21,348 bases of DNA, taken from NCBI GenBank assembly GCA_964591175.1, contig CAZQAF010000062.1, forward strand, positions 1 to 21,348, given 5' to 3'. Every line of letters starts with the position of its first letter. The stretch's first letter is position 1. This document shows, one piece after another, positions 14,940-21,348 of the stretch. The notes under the pieces are model-generated. The model searched no databases, was not told where the DNA came from, and saw only the letters and a program-made list of their open reading frames with translations. The position numbers and the translations under genes were made by a program. This stretch comes from UBA11574 sp964591175. GTDB lineage: Bacteria > Desulfobacterota > Desulfobacteria > Desulfobacterales > UBA11574.

Positions 14940-15671
14940 GGGTTGGTTCATCTGCTTGAAGATGGCTTCCAACTGTTCGCGGGTTGCCCGGCTCGATTCA
15001 ACCGAAAAGCCGTAGGTCGCTTCAATGCTTCCTGTTTTCAGTTGTTCTGCTACGGCATCTGTGAACGCATCGAGGGGCGCACCGAAGGTGTGCAGGCCTT
15101 TTCCCCCGAGATCGGTATTGACCGCAGGGGGAATGATTTCGATGACGGCAATCGGCGAAGCGGATAGTTGGTGCCGCAGCGAAAGGGTAAATGAATGCAG
15201 CGCGGCTTTTGTCGCGCAATAAACCGGCGCGTTCGCCAGCGGCACAAAGGCAAGCCCTGATGTGACATTGATGATTGCCGGCTGTTTTTGTTTCAAAAGA
15301 TGGGGGATAAAAAGGGATGAAAGATGGATCGGGGCTTCGAGATTGATCGCCACCTCTTGATTCAGGGTTTCCCAATCGGGTGTTTGTTTCAAGTCAATAC
15401 GTTGCTGAATCCCTGCATTGTTGATAAGTATATTCAAGCCGGGGCAGGTTTCCGTTACCCATTTATACAACGCTATTCGTTCGGTGGGTTCGGCCACGTC
15501 GCACACCCGATAAGCCAGTTGGGGATATTTTGATCGGGCCTCTTTTAATTTATATTCTCTGCGGCCGCAGATGATGACTTGACTTCCCCCTTGAATAAAT
15601 CGCTGTGCAAGGGCAAATCCGATCCCGGATGCGCCGCCTGTAATGAGCACTGTATTTGAAGAAAAATCCAT
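14937..15671 (-). CDS. SDR family NAD(P)-dependent oxidoreductase (DltE-like)
   Basis: 244 residues, a single Rossmann domain. Cofactor loop TGGASGIG at 11-18, NNAG at 84-87, and the catalytic set N110, S138 (INVTSG), Y151 and K155 (YCATK) are all present. It should oxidise or reduce a hydroxyl/keto group with NAD(P)H in the cytoplasm. The start at 15671 has an ideal AAAGGAGG 5 nt upstream; 13 upstream codons are excluded. It is the last gene of the cluster, 60 nt after the CoA ligase. By context it may act on the acid, or its CoA ester, imported by the TRAP system, but the closest resemblance I recognise is to DltE-type SDRs whose substrate is not settled. Confidence 0.9.
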   Translation of the reverse strand: MDFSSNTVLITGGASGIGFALAQRFIQGGSQVIICGRREYKLKEARSKYPQLAYRVCDVAEPTERIALYKWVTETCPGLNILINNAGIQQRIDLKQTPDWETLNQEVAINLEAPIHLSSLFIPHLLKQKQPAIINVTSGLAFVPLANAPVYCATKAALHSFTLSLRHQLSASPIAVIEIIPPAVNTDLGGKGLHTFGAPLDAFTDAVAEQLKTGSIEATYGFSVESSRATREQLEAIFKQMNQP

Positions 15672-15731
15672 GCGTGCCTCCTTTGTCGAAAATCCGAGCC
15701 AACCTGCCACAACCCCGCTATCCGCGCGGTT

Positions 15732-17264
15732 TCAATCTTTGCCGAAAATCCCTTTGACTTTTTCCTTAAGCACCTTACCCATTGTGTTTCTGGGGATTTC
15801 GGCGACGAATATGATTTCTTTCGGGCATTTCCAGTCATGCAGGTGTTCTTTGCAAAAGGTCTTTACCGCATCCGGATCGAGTCCGGCTCCTGCTTCGGTC
15901 ACGACCGCCGCAACCACCTTTTCTCCCCATTTGGGATCCGGAATACCCACCACGGCAGATTCGACGACGTTGTCGATGCGGTTGATGACAGTCTCGACTT
16001 CTTTGGCGGATACGTTTTCTCCTCCCGTGATGATGATATGTTTGATCCGGTCCGTCAGGTAATAGTAACCCTCTTCATCGACATATCCCAAATCTCCGGT
16101 TCGAAACCAGCCGTTCTCGAAATTGTCCCTGGTTTCCTTGGGCTTGCGCCAATATCCGGGGGTGATGGAAGCACTCTTGAGCCAAATTTCCCCGTTTTCT
16201 CCGGGAGGAACATCCGCAAACGTGTCGGGATCCACAATTCGGACCGACAGGCCCGGCAGAGGAAGACCGATGGAGCCCGGCTTCCGATTGCCTTTGAGAG
16301 GGTTAGAGAAGTTCATGCCGGTTTCCGACATGCCTTCACGTTCCACCGGTTGTCTTCCGAACATTTGTTCGATGCGATGGAAATCCTTTACCAGCAGGGG
16401 CGCCGATCCGGAAGTGAGCAGGCGAATATGGGAAAAATCCCGGGGCCGGTCTTCCATGGCATCGAGCAGCCGGGTGTACATGGCAGGCACCGCCATAAAG
16501 ACGGTGCAAGTCCGGTCTTCTTCTTTGCATGCCAGTACGTCCAGAATTTTCGAAGGTTCGAAACGATCCAGCATCAGCACGTGGACGCCGCTCAACAGCG
16601 CGGTGTGCAGCGCAAAACAGAGCCCATGAACATGAAAAAGGGGCAAGGCATGGCATAGAACATCCTCGTGGCCGATTTCCCACACGTCGATGACATTTGC
16701 CGCGTCATGGACCAGGTTTCCCTGAGTGAGAACGGCCCCTTTGGGGTCACCGGTCGTACCGGACGTATAGATGATCACGCCCGGGTCTTCCGGCGCAAGG
16801 GCCGTCTCTGTATGGGTACGGGAAGACAATTCCAAGGATATCCCTTCCTGGTAGGGCTTATGCGTGGGGAGTTCCATGACGTGAACGTGCGGATCGATTT
16901 CCCGAATGAAACGGCCCTTTCCTTCATCGGCCAGCACAAGTGCGGCGTCGGCATCCTTTAGCAGATACTGCATTTCACCTTTCTTGAAACCCGGATTCAA
17001 TGGGACCGAAACTGCGCCGATCTTTTGCAGCGCAAAGTGCGCGACAACAGATATCAATGATTTTTCCATGAACAAAGGGACCCGGTCCCCTTTGGCAACG
17101 CCGCGTGAGATCAGGGTCTCTGCGAATCCCGAGATGTCGTGTTCCAATTGAGAATACGTCAGAACGGTTTCGATTTTGCCGTCACGAAAAAAGGTAATCG
17201 CCTTCTTGTTATGCCATTTCAAGCAAGAACTTTCAAACCAGGAACGAATGGATTCAGTGTGCAT
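15732..17264 (-). CDS. Acyl-CoA synthetase, malonyl-CoA synthetase (MatB/ACSF3)-like
   Basis: 510 residues, adenylate-forming enzyme that activates a carboxylic acid with ATP and joins it to CoA. Core motifs: YTSGTTGDPKG at 166-176, LPLFHVHGL at 207-215, GMSETGM at 311-317, RTGDLG at 388-393, and the catalytic C-terminal lysine in MGK (K497). The AMYTRLL block with R265 and the LPLFHVHGL block resemble malonyl-CoA synthetases, in which the equivalent Arg contacts the second carboxylate of malonate. Malonate or a related short diacid is therefore a reasonable guess, not shown. I chose ATG at 17264 because GGAG lies 6 nt upstream; an in-frame ATG at 17276 has no ribosome site, and the open frame beyond it overlaps DctM. 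It starts 14 nt after the DctM stop, so transport and activation are coupled. No malonyl-CoA decarboxylase is present in the window. Confidence 0.9.
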   Translation of the reverse strand: MHTESIRSWFESSCLKWHNKKAITFFRDGKIETVLTYSQLEHDISGFAETLISRGVAKGDRVPLFMEKSLISVVAHFALQKIGAVSVPLNPGFKKGEMQYLLKDADAALVLADEGKGRFIREIDPHVHVMELPTHKPYQEGISLELSSRTHTETALAPEDPGVIIYTSGTTGDPKGAVLTQGNLVHDAANVIDVWEIGHEDVLCHALPLFHVHGLCFALHTALLSGVHVLMLDRFEPSKILDVLACKEEDRTCTVFMAVPAMYTRLLDAMEDRPRDFSHIRLLTSGSAPLLVKDFHRIEQMFGRQPVEREGMSETGMNFSNPLKGNRKPGSIGLPLPGLSVRIVDPDTFADVPPGENGEIWLKSASITPGYWRKPKETRDNFENGWFRTGDLGYVDEEGYYYLTDRIKHIIITGGENVSAKEVETVINRIDNVVESAVVGIPDPKWGEKVVAAVVTEAGAGLDPDAVKTFCKEHLHDWKCPKEIIFVAEIPRNTMGKVLKEKVKGIFGKD

Positions 17265-17278
17265 TGATTTCTCCATAA

Positions 17279-18622
17279 TCAGCCAATCATTTTGTTGGGC
17301 AGCCACAGCGCCAGTTGAGGCCAGATACACAAAAGTACGATGAGCAGGCAGTCGATCAACACAAACGGTGCTGCTCCCAGCAGAACCTTGGACATGGGAA
17401 TGTCCGGGGCAATGCTTTTGACCACATACAGGTTGAGACCCACCGGCGGCGTTACCAGCCCGATCTCTAAATTGACGGTCATAATCACGGCGAACCAGAC
17501 AGGATCGAACCCCAATCCCTTTATGATGGGCAAAAGCAGGGGGGCTACCATCAAAATCACGGCCGCGGGCGGAATAAAACAGCCAAGAATCAACAGAAAA
17601 ATATTGATGAAAAAGATGATACCCCATTTACCCAGCGGAAGCTTCAGTATCAGCTCTCCCAGGGTCTGGGTCGCATACAAATCTGACGAAACCCAGGCAA
17701 AAATCAAGGCGGCAGCCATGATCATCAGGATCATGGTGCTCTCATTAAGGGCCTTGATGAAGATGTTCCACAGTTGGCGAGGCCGGTAGACGCGGTAGAT
17801 GACCATGACGCAAACCAAAGAAAGAACCGCCCCGAGACCTCCGGCCTCGCTGGGTGTGGCCCATCCGCCGTACAGAGAGCCCATGATACCGAAAATAATC
17901 AACACGAAGGGCAATACTTTGACCAAAGAGGCGAATCGCTCGCGCCAGAGAAACGTCTCTGCAATTCCCTGTTGCTCAACTTCGATGTAATATAAAGACC
18001 CGCGCTTGGCCGGATGGAACTTTCGGTAAACGAATACCGCGCCCACCCATACACAGCTCAGCAGTACCAGCAGGATTCCGGGGATGACACCGGCGATGAA
18101 GCACTTTCCGATGGATGTTTCGGTCGCCACCCCGTAGAGGATCATGGTGACGCTGGGCGGAATGAGAATGCCGAAGGTCCCGCCATGGGCAATCAGTCCG
18201 GTCGCCAGTGCCGGAGAATATCCTCTCCGGCGCATCTCCGGTATACCGATTCCGCCGATGGCCGCGGCCGTTGCCGGACTCGATCCGCATAAAGCGGCGA
18301 ATATACCGCACCCGATCATGTTGGCAATGCCGATTCCCCCGGGGACTTTATGAAGCCACTTGTGCAATGTCTCATAAAGATCCTTGCTTGCCTGAGACGC
18401 TGCAATGGGCGCGCTGAGCAAAATGAAAAGCGGAATGGCCAGGAGCGCGAAATTGTCCATACTGCCATACAATGTGTAAGGCAGCGCGTGCAGCAGGTTG
18501 GGTGAAAAAATGACAATGGCCGCTACGGATATCCCGGCAAGCCCGGCCCAGATGGGAATGCCGGATATCAGCAAGACAAAGGCGCTTCCGAACAACAACA
18601 CGGCAAGCACGTATTCATTCAT
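17279..18622 (-). CDS. dctM: TRAP transporter large permease subunit (DctM)
   Basis: 447 residues, almost wholly hydrophobic, matching the 12-or-so-helix ion-coupled DctM subunit of tripartite ATP-independent periplasmic transporters. Typical features are the GCGIFAALCGSSPATAAAIG block (about 105-124), GYSPALATGLIAHGGTFGILIPPS around 133-156, and the second pseudo-repeat with FIPPAAVILMVAPLLLPI and NLEIGLVTPPVGLNLYVV. It forms the membrane channel with DctQ and takes substrate from DctP using a sodium gradient. The ATG overlaps the DctQ stop by 8 nt and uses a GGGA ribosome site inside DctQ, so translation is coupled. Confidence 0.95.
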   Translation of the reverse strand: MNEYVLAVLLFGSAFVLLISGIPIWAGLAGISVAAIVIFSPNLLHALPYTLYGSMDNFALLAIPLFILLSAPIAASQASKDLYETLHKWLHKVPGGIGIANMIGCGIFAALCGSSPATAAAIGGIGIPEMRRRGYSPALATGLIAHGGTFGILIPPSVTMILYGVATETSIGKCFIAGVIPGILLVLLSCVWVGAVFVYRKFHPAKRGSLYYIEVEQQGIAETFLWRERFASLVKVLPFVLIIFGIMGSLYGGWATPSEAGGLGAVLSLVCVMVIYRVYRPRQLWNIFIKALNESTMILMIMAAALIFAWVSSDLYATQTLGELILKLPLGKWGIIFFINIFLLILGCFIPPAAVILMVAPLLLPIIKGLGFDPVWFAVIMTVNLEIGLVTPPVGLNLYVVKSIAPDIPMSKVLLGAAPFVLIDCLLIVLLCIWPQLALWLPNKMIG

Positions 18623-19127
18623 ATTTTCCCTTTTTCAATGCGTCGATTTTCCTCCAGATGTATACAATGTATTGAAGAAACAGCAGACTCATTCCCAGCG
18701 GCAGAAAAAAATAAGGAATCCAGAGGGGAGGCCCCCAAAGGGATTCGGAATGCTCGTGCCTTACGATACTTTCCCACCACATGGGCCACGCATACCAGGC
18801 CAGTAGCAGTGCCAACAGGCAGGTGGCGATGGAGACAACGATCAGGATGATTTCGCGTGTCCTGGGTGAAAAATGGATGATCAGCAGGTCCACATTCAGA
18901 TGGCTTTCATTCTTCTGCACAAAAGGTGCGCCTGCAAATACACTGAACATCAACAGATATACGGAAGCCTCGATTTGCCAGATGGTTGAGACGCCGAAAA
19001 GCTTTCGAACAATAACGGCTTCGGTAATGATCAAGGCGGCGGCAACCAGGGACAAGGCCGCCAGCCAGCCCGTGAGAAGGGTCAGACCGTCAATAACCCA
19101 AATCAATTTGGCAAAAACCTTCTTCAT
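18615..19127 (-). CDS. dctQ: TRAP transporter small permease subunit (DctQ)
   Basis: 170 residues with four hydrophobic segments (about 14-36, 50-68, 88-112, 131-156), the layout of DctQ. QIEASVYLLMFSVFAGAPFVQKNESHLNVDLL is the diagnostic block of the family around residues 46-78. It pairs with DctM in the inner membrane. A GGGGAAGAG sequence lies just upstream of the ATG. It follows DctP after a 141-nt gap that carries strong inverted repeats, and overlaps DctM by 8 nt. Confidence 0.94.
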   Translation of the reverse strand: MKKVFAKLIWVIDGLTLLTGWLAALSLVAAALIITEAVIVRKLFGVSTIWQIEASVYLLMFSVFAGAPFVQKNESHLNVDLLIIHFSPRTREIILIVVSIATCLLALLLAWYAWPMWWESIVRHEHSESLWGPPLWIPYFFLPLGMSLLFLQYIVYIWRKIDALKKGKYE

Positions 19128-19146
19128 CGTCTCTTCCCCTGTCTCT

Positions 19147-19254
19147 TCCGGGTTTCACTTAGTCTTTGTCCGCCGGGGCAAACCAAGCCCTCGCGCCCGA
19201 CCGGGCGCCCATCGGGTCACAGGTTCGTACAAAGGGCGCCTGAGAGAACCCGGA
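19147..19254 (-). other. Nested inverted repeats between dctP and dctQ (likely mRNA fold)
   Basis: An 8-bp outer pair, TCCGGGTT (19147-19154) with AACCCGGA (19247-19254), encloses almost the whole gap. Inside are two competing GC stems: GCGCCC (19193-19198) with GGGCGC (19203-19208) around a 4-nt loop, and GGCGCCC (19204-19210) with GGGCGCC (19234-19240). They share bases 19204-19208, so only one can form. There is no U-run, so it is not a plain terminator. Such folds after a binding-protein gene often stabilise that part of the message or thin out downstream transcription; that role is inference here. Confidence 0.6.
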
Positions 19255-19268
19255 TTAGGCATTTTCGC

Positions 19269-20288
19269 TTATTTCATCGCATCCAGGGCGAGATCCAAAT
19301 ATTCCTGGCCGCCCGGAACCGTCTGGGCATAGTTTTTCCAGGCGGTCTTTTTGGCAAACGCCAGCCATTGATCGAATTCGCCTTTGGTCATGTAATGGAT
19401 ATTCGCGCCCGCTTTGGTAAAGGCATCGATCTCCTTGTCGACCAGGCCTTTGAAGTGCTGGGGAATCCATTTATCATGAATCCACTCAGACGTTTCCATA
19501 AAGATCTTTTGTTGTTTCGGCGTCAGCCGGTCCCAACTACTTTTGGACATGACCAGGTTCTCCGCCATGTACCAGATGGAATAGTCACGCGGAATGTTGA
19601 TGTACTTCAGTACTTCATACAACTTATAGGATACGAAAGACGCCGACGAGGTCAGCATGGCGTTGAGCACGCCGGTAGAAAGGGCATGGTAGACTTCGGA
19701 GGAAGGCATGCTCGTGATGGATGCTCCGGCCTCCCGCAGCATGTACTCGAACTTTTTTCCTGCTGCCCGCATCTTAAGTCCTTTGACGTCTTCGGGCAGC
19801 ACCACCTGCCTGACTTTACTGCCGATACCCCCGCTAAACCAGGCCCATACCAGGTTTTTGACGCCGTTTTTCTCCATCACCGCTGCGACTTTCTTGCCGA
19901 TGGGTTTGTTTCTCCAGGACGCACCCTGCTTAACGCTGGTCACGGTGCAGGGCATCAACGTGATGGACAATTGGGGAACCTTTCCGGAAGCATAATCAAG
20001 GGGCAATACCGACATGTCCAGGGCGCCGTTTCGCATGGCGTCCCACTGCTCCTTGGCTTTGAAAAGAGAGGCGGCGGGATAATACCGGAACTTGATTTCG
20101 CCGTTGGTCTTTTTGGTCACCATGTCTCCGAAAGCGCGCGCCATGAGGTCGCGTACATCGCCGGCGGCAAATTGATGTGAAACCTTCAAGGTGACCGAGG
20201 CGGCCTGCGAAGGTTTGGGAGTAAACAGCAGGCCACACGCTACAAAAAGAGTGATTGTAAAAATAAAATAGATGTTTTTTGTACGCAT
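19269..20288 (-). CDS. dctP: TRAP transporter periplasmic substrate-binding protein (DctP)
   Basis: 339 residues. The N-terminus is a Sec signal (hydrophobic 7-24) with a cleavage site at about PSQA-A (29/30). The mature protein starts with VTLKVSHQFAAGD, as in DctP-type proteins. The conserved Arg that usually salt-bridges the substrate carboxylate is R174 in DVKGLKMRAAGKKFEYML. The helix block SSEVYHALSTGVLNA follows at 196-210. It binds an organic acid in the periplasm and passes it to DctQM. A near-perfect AAGGAGG lies 8 nt before the ATG, a sign of high translation. The gene follows the GntR regulator by 136 nt on the same strand. The ligand cannot be read off; a carboxylate is expected from R174 and the CoA ligase in the operon. 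Confidence 0.95.
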   Translation of the reverse strand: MRTKNIYFIFTITLFVACGLLFTPKPSQAASVTLKVSHQFAAGDVRDLMARAFGDMVTKKTNGEIKFRYYPAASLFKAKEQWDAMRNGALDMSVLPLDYASGKVPQLSITLMPCTVTSVKQGASWRNKPIGKKVAAVMEKNGVKNLVWAWFSGGIGSKVRQVVLPEDVKGLKMRAAGKKFEYMLREAGASITSMPSSEVYHALSTGVLNAMLTSSASFVSYKLYEVLKYINIPRDYSIWYMAENLVMSKSSWDRLTPKQQKIFMETSEWIHDKWIPQHFKGLVDKEIDAFTKAGANIHYMTKGEFDQWLAFAKKTAWKNYAQTVPGGQEYLDLALDAMK

Positions 20289-20318
20289 TTGGACCCCTCC
20301 TTATGTTGGTTTTACGGT

Positions 20319-20395
20319 TTATGGATGGCTGGACAGCTTATCTGTCCCCATAACGGGTAATGACGGGCTGCCCGTCTCGACCGATTTTCACGGTC
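20319..20395 (-). promoter_or_regulatory. Three consecutive inverted repeats in the gntR-dctP gap
   Basis: The 136-nt gap holds three inverted repeats in a row. The first is GGACAG (20331-20336) with CTGTCC (20342-20347), 5-nt loop, extended by TTATGG (20319-20324) with CCATAA (20348-20353) after a one-sided bulge. The second is GACGGGC/GCCCGTC around a single T at 20362-20376. The third is GACCG (20379-20383) with CGGTC (20391-20395), 7-nt loop. None is followed by a U-run. They may be operator sites or leader RNA structures controlling dctP against gntR. I see no strong promoter in this gap. Confidence 0.5.
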
Positions 20396-20424
20396 CCAAA
20401 GCATTACTTGTTTAACGGCATCTT

Positions 20425-21105
20425 TCAGTCGCCCGGATAGACAACCTCCTTTCCTTTCTCTGCGTAATAGGTAACAAGCGCCTGACACTGTTTTTGCAGA
20501 TGCGTCTGCATCAGACGTTCGGCGCGCTCGCTGTCCCGCGCCCGAAAGGCCTCAATGAGCCTGCGATGCTCCTCCATGGACTCGTCAAATCGCCCCGGGC
20601 GATAAATCTGGCGATAGCGGTGGAGCAAAATAACGTCCCGCAGACCGGAGACGATTCTTCCCAAAACCGGATTGCCTGCCTTTTCCTGAACAAACTCGTG
20701 AAATTCTCTGTTCCAGCTCATATAACTTTCGGGATCACCGTTTCTGTGGGATGTTTCCAGCTGTTCATGGAGACTTTCCATTTTTTCCAGGTCCGTGTCC
20801 GTCAGCCGCTCGGCGGCGAGGCGGGCACAGCTTCCTTCCAGAACCCCCATGGCTTCGAACATATGAAAGGTGTCTTCAATGGAAGATTCGGCCACGCGCG
20901 CTCCCTTATTGGGGGATATGGTTACCAGACCTTCGGCGCTGAGTATACGCAGGGCCTCCCGAAGGGGGGTGCGGCTGACGCCGAGCCTTTCGCACAGCCG
21001 CTGCTCGCTCAACCGTTGTCCGCTCACCAATTTGTTGGCGCGGATGAGACGCCGGATCTCCTCCGCCACCTGCGTGGCCAGAGGCTTATCGGAAATCTTG
21101 TTCAT
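20425..21105 (-). CDS. GntR family transcriptional regulator with FCD ligand domain
   Basis: 226 residues. The N-terminal winged helix runs from about 8 to 75, with the recognition region RLSEQRLCERLGVSRTPLRE and the wing LVTISPNKGARV. The helical FCD ligand domain covers about 78-215 and shows the expected metal-site His residues H136 (FHEF), H180 (EEHRRLI) and H202 (MQTHL). Such proteins usually repress uptake and catabolic genes until they bind the acid substrate. I chose ATG at 21105 because it begins the DNA-binding domain and leaves the palindrome at 21128-21137 in the leader. A longer frame from a TTG at 21174 would add 23 unlike residues. The ribosome site is weak (GTGGG). It is the first gene of the TRAP cluster, on the same strand, so it is likely autoregulated with it. 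Confidence 0.92.
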   Translation of the reverse strand: MNKISDKPLATQVAEEIRRLIRANKLVSGQRLSEQRLCERLGVSRTPLREALRILSAEGLVTISPNKGARVAESSIEDTFHMFEAMGVLEGSCARLAAERLTDTDLEKMESLHEQLETSHRNGDPESYMSWNREFHEFVQEKAGNPVLGRIVSGLRDVILLHRYRQIYRPGRFDESMEEHRRLIEAFRARDSERAERLMQTHLQKQCQALVTYYAEKGKEVVYPGD

Positions 21106-21127
21106 AACCCACAAAACATGCTTTATA

Positions 21128-21137
21128 TTGTATACAA
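21128..21137. promoter_or_regulatory. Candidate GntR operator 1
   Basis: The perfect palindrome TTGTATACAA lies 22 nt upstream of the regulator start. Its shape (TTGT-n2-ACAA) resembles operators of FadR/FCD-type GntR proteins. A near-copy occurs at 21272-21285, which strengthens the case. Confidence 0.55.
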
Positions 21138-21192
21138 ACCGTTGGAAGCGTACGAGTGGTCGGATCTTTTTCAATCATCCGGGCATTACCCT

Positions 21193-21198
21193 ATTATA
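21193..21198 (-). promoter_or_regulatory. Possible -10 box for the gntR-dctPQM cluster
   Basis: The minus strand reads TATAAT here, 88 nt ahead of the regulator start. I find no matching -35 at the proper distance, so this is tentative. A second possible promoter element, a minus-strand TTGACA, lies at 21299-21304, but its -10 position has only a poor TATGCA that overlaps operator 2. Confidence 0.25.
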
Positions 21199-21271
21199 AT
21201 TAATGATTTAAGCTATATCCGCATTCAGAAGTCGAGCGGATCCGTCAATTATGCAAATTCCGCTCTATATA

Positions 21272-21285
21272 AATTGCATACAATT
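21272..21285. promoter_or_regulatory. Candidate GntR operator 2
   Basis: AATTGCATACAATT differs from a perfect palindrome at its core and matches operator 1 in 9 of 10 core bases (TTGCATACAA against TTGTATACAA). It lies 13 nt downstream, on the minus strand, of a TTGACA at 21299-21304, where a bound repressor would block a promoter. It also lies near a ribosome site for a likely divergent gene, so it could control both directions. Confidence 0.5.
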
Positions 21286-21332
21286 GCTTAAAAGCAGGTG
21301 TCAAGTCTTTTTTCTTTTTTGACTCGATCTCC

Positions 21333-21340
21333 AGAAGGAG
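21333..21340 (+). promoter_or_regulatory. Ribosome binding site of a plus-strand gene beginning beyond the window
   Basis: AGAAGGAG is a strong Shine-Dalgarno on the plus strand, and the window ends 8 nt later, just where a start codon would be expected. No coding sequence is visible, so the product is unknown. Confidence 0.45.
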
Positions 21341-21348
21341 CTAGAAGT

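Noticed and set aside
17265..17627. N-terminal extension of the CoA ligase
   Set aside because: It overlaps the DctM coding region in another frame and its translation has no ligase similarity. The ATG at 17264 has the ribosome site.

Overview
The window is a chromosomal stretch of about 21 kb with moderate GC content and densely packed genes. Apart from the first gene, every gene lies on the minus strand. The gene mix (phosphoketolase with an acetate kinase relict, a DUF3417-type glucan phosphorylase, a TRAP carboxylate transporter joined to a CoA ligase, an orphan bacterial histone-deacetylase homologue) and the intergenic repeats would fit a Gram-negative anaerobe, perhaps of the Desulfobacterota. 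That placement is inference; no marker gene is present. An outer-membrane factor and a periplasmic adaptor do show directly that the cell has an outer membrane.

Left part (1-7160): a plus-strand histone deacetylase/AcuC-like amidohydrolase gene converges on a complete tripartite RND efflux operon read as outer-membrane lipoprotein, adaptor, inner-membrane pump. The spacing is tight, and the adaptor and pump are only 1 nt apart.

Middle (7164-13342): a minus-strand run reads glucan phosphorylase, CPBP membrane protease, an acetate kinase remnant, phosphoketolase. The enzymes suggest a path from stored glucan to acetyl phosphate. The acetate kinase is the surprise: its N-terminal phosphate-binding start is joined in frame directly to its C-terminal end, with roughly 300 residues of the catalytic middle missing.

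Repeat-bearing zone (13343-14936): an NADPH-dependent FMN reductase gene lies between two copies of a ~191-bp element in the same orientation. Each copy has inverted ends, and the ends differ between copies in a matched (covarying) way. An AT-rich, apparently gene-free stretch follows.

Right part (14937-21348): a minus-strand catabolic cluster reads GntR/FCD regulator, TRAP binding protein DctP, small permease DctQ, large permease DctM, acyl-CoA (malonyl-CoA-like) synthetase, SDR oxidoreductase, and ends in a probable terminator. The gaps between regulator and DctP and between DctP and DctQ are rich in inverted repeats. Two nearly identical palindromes upstream of the regulator are good operator candidates. 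A plus-strand Shine-Dalgarno at the very right edge suggests a divergent gene that starts just outside the window.
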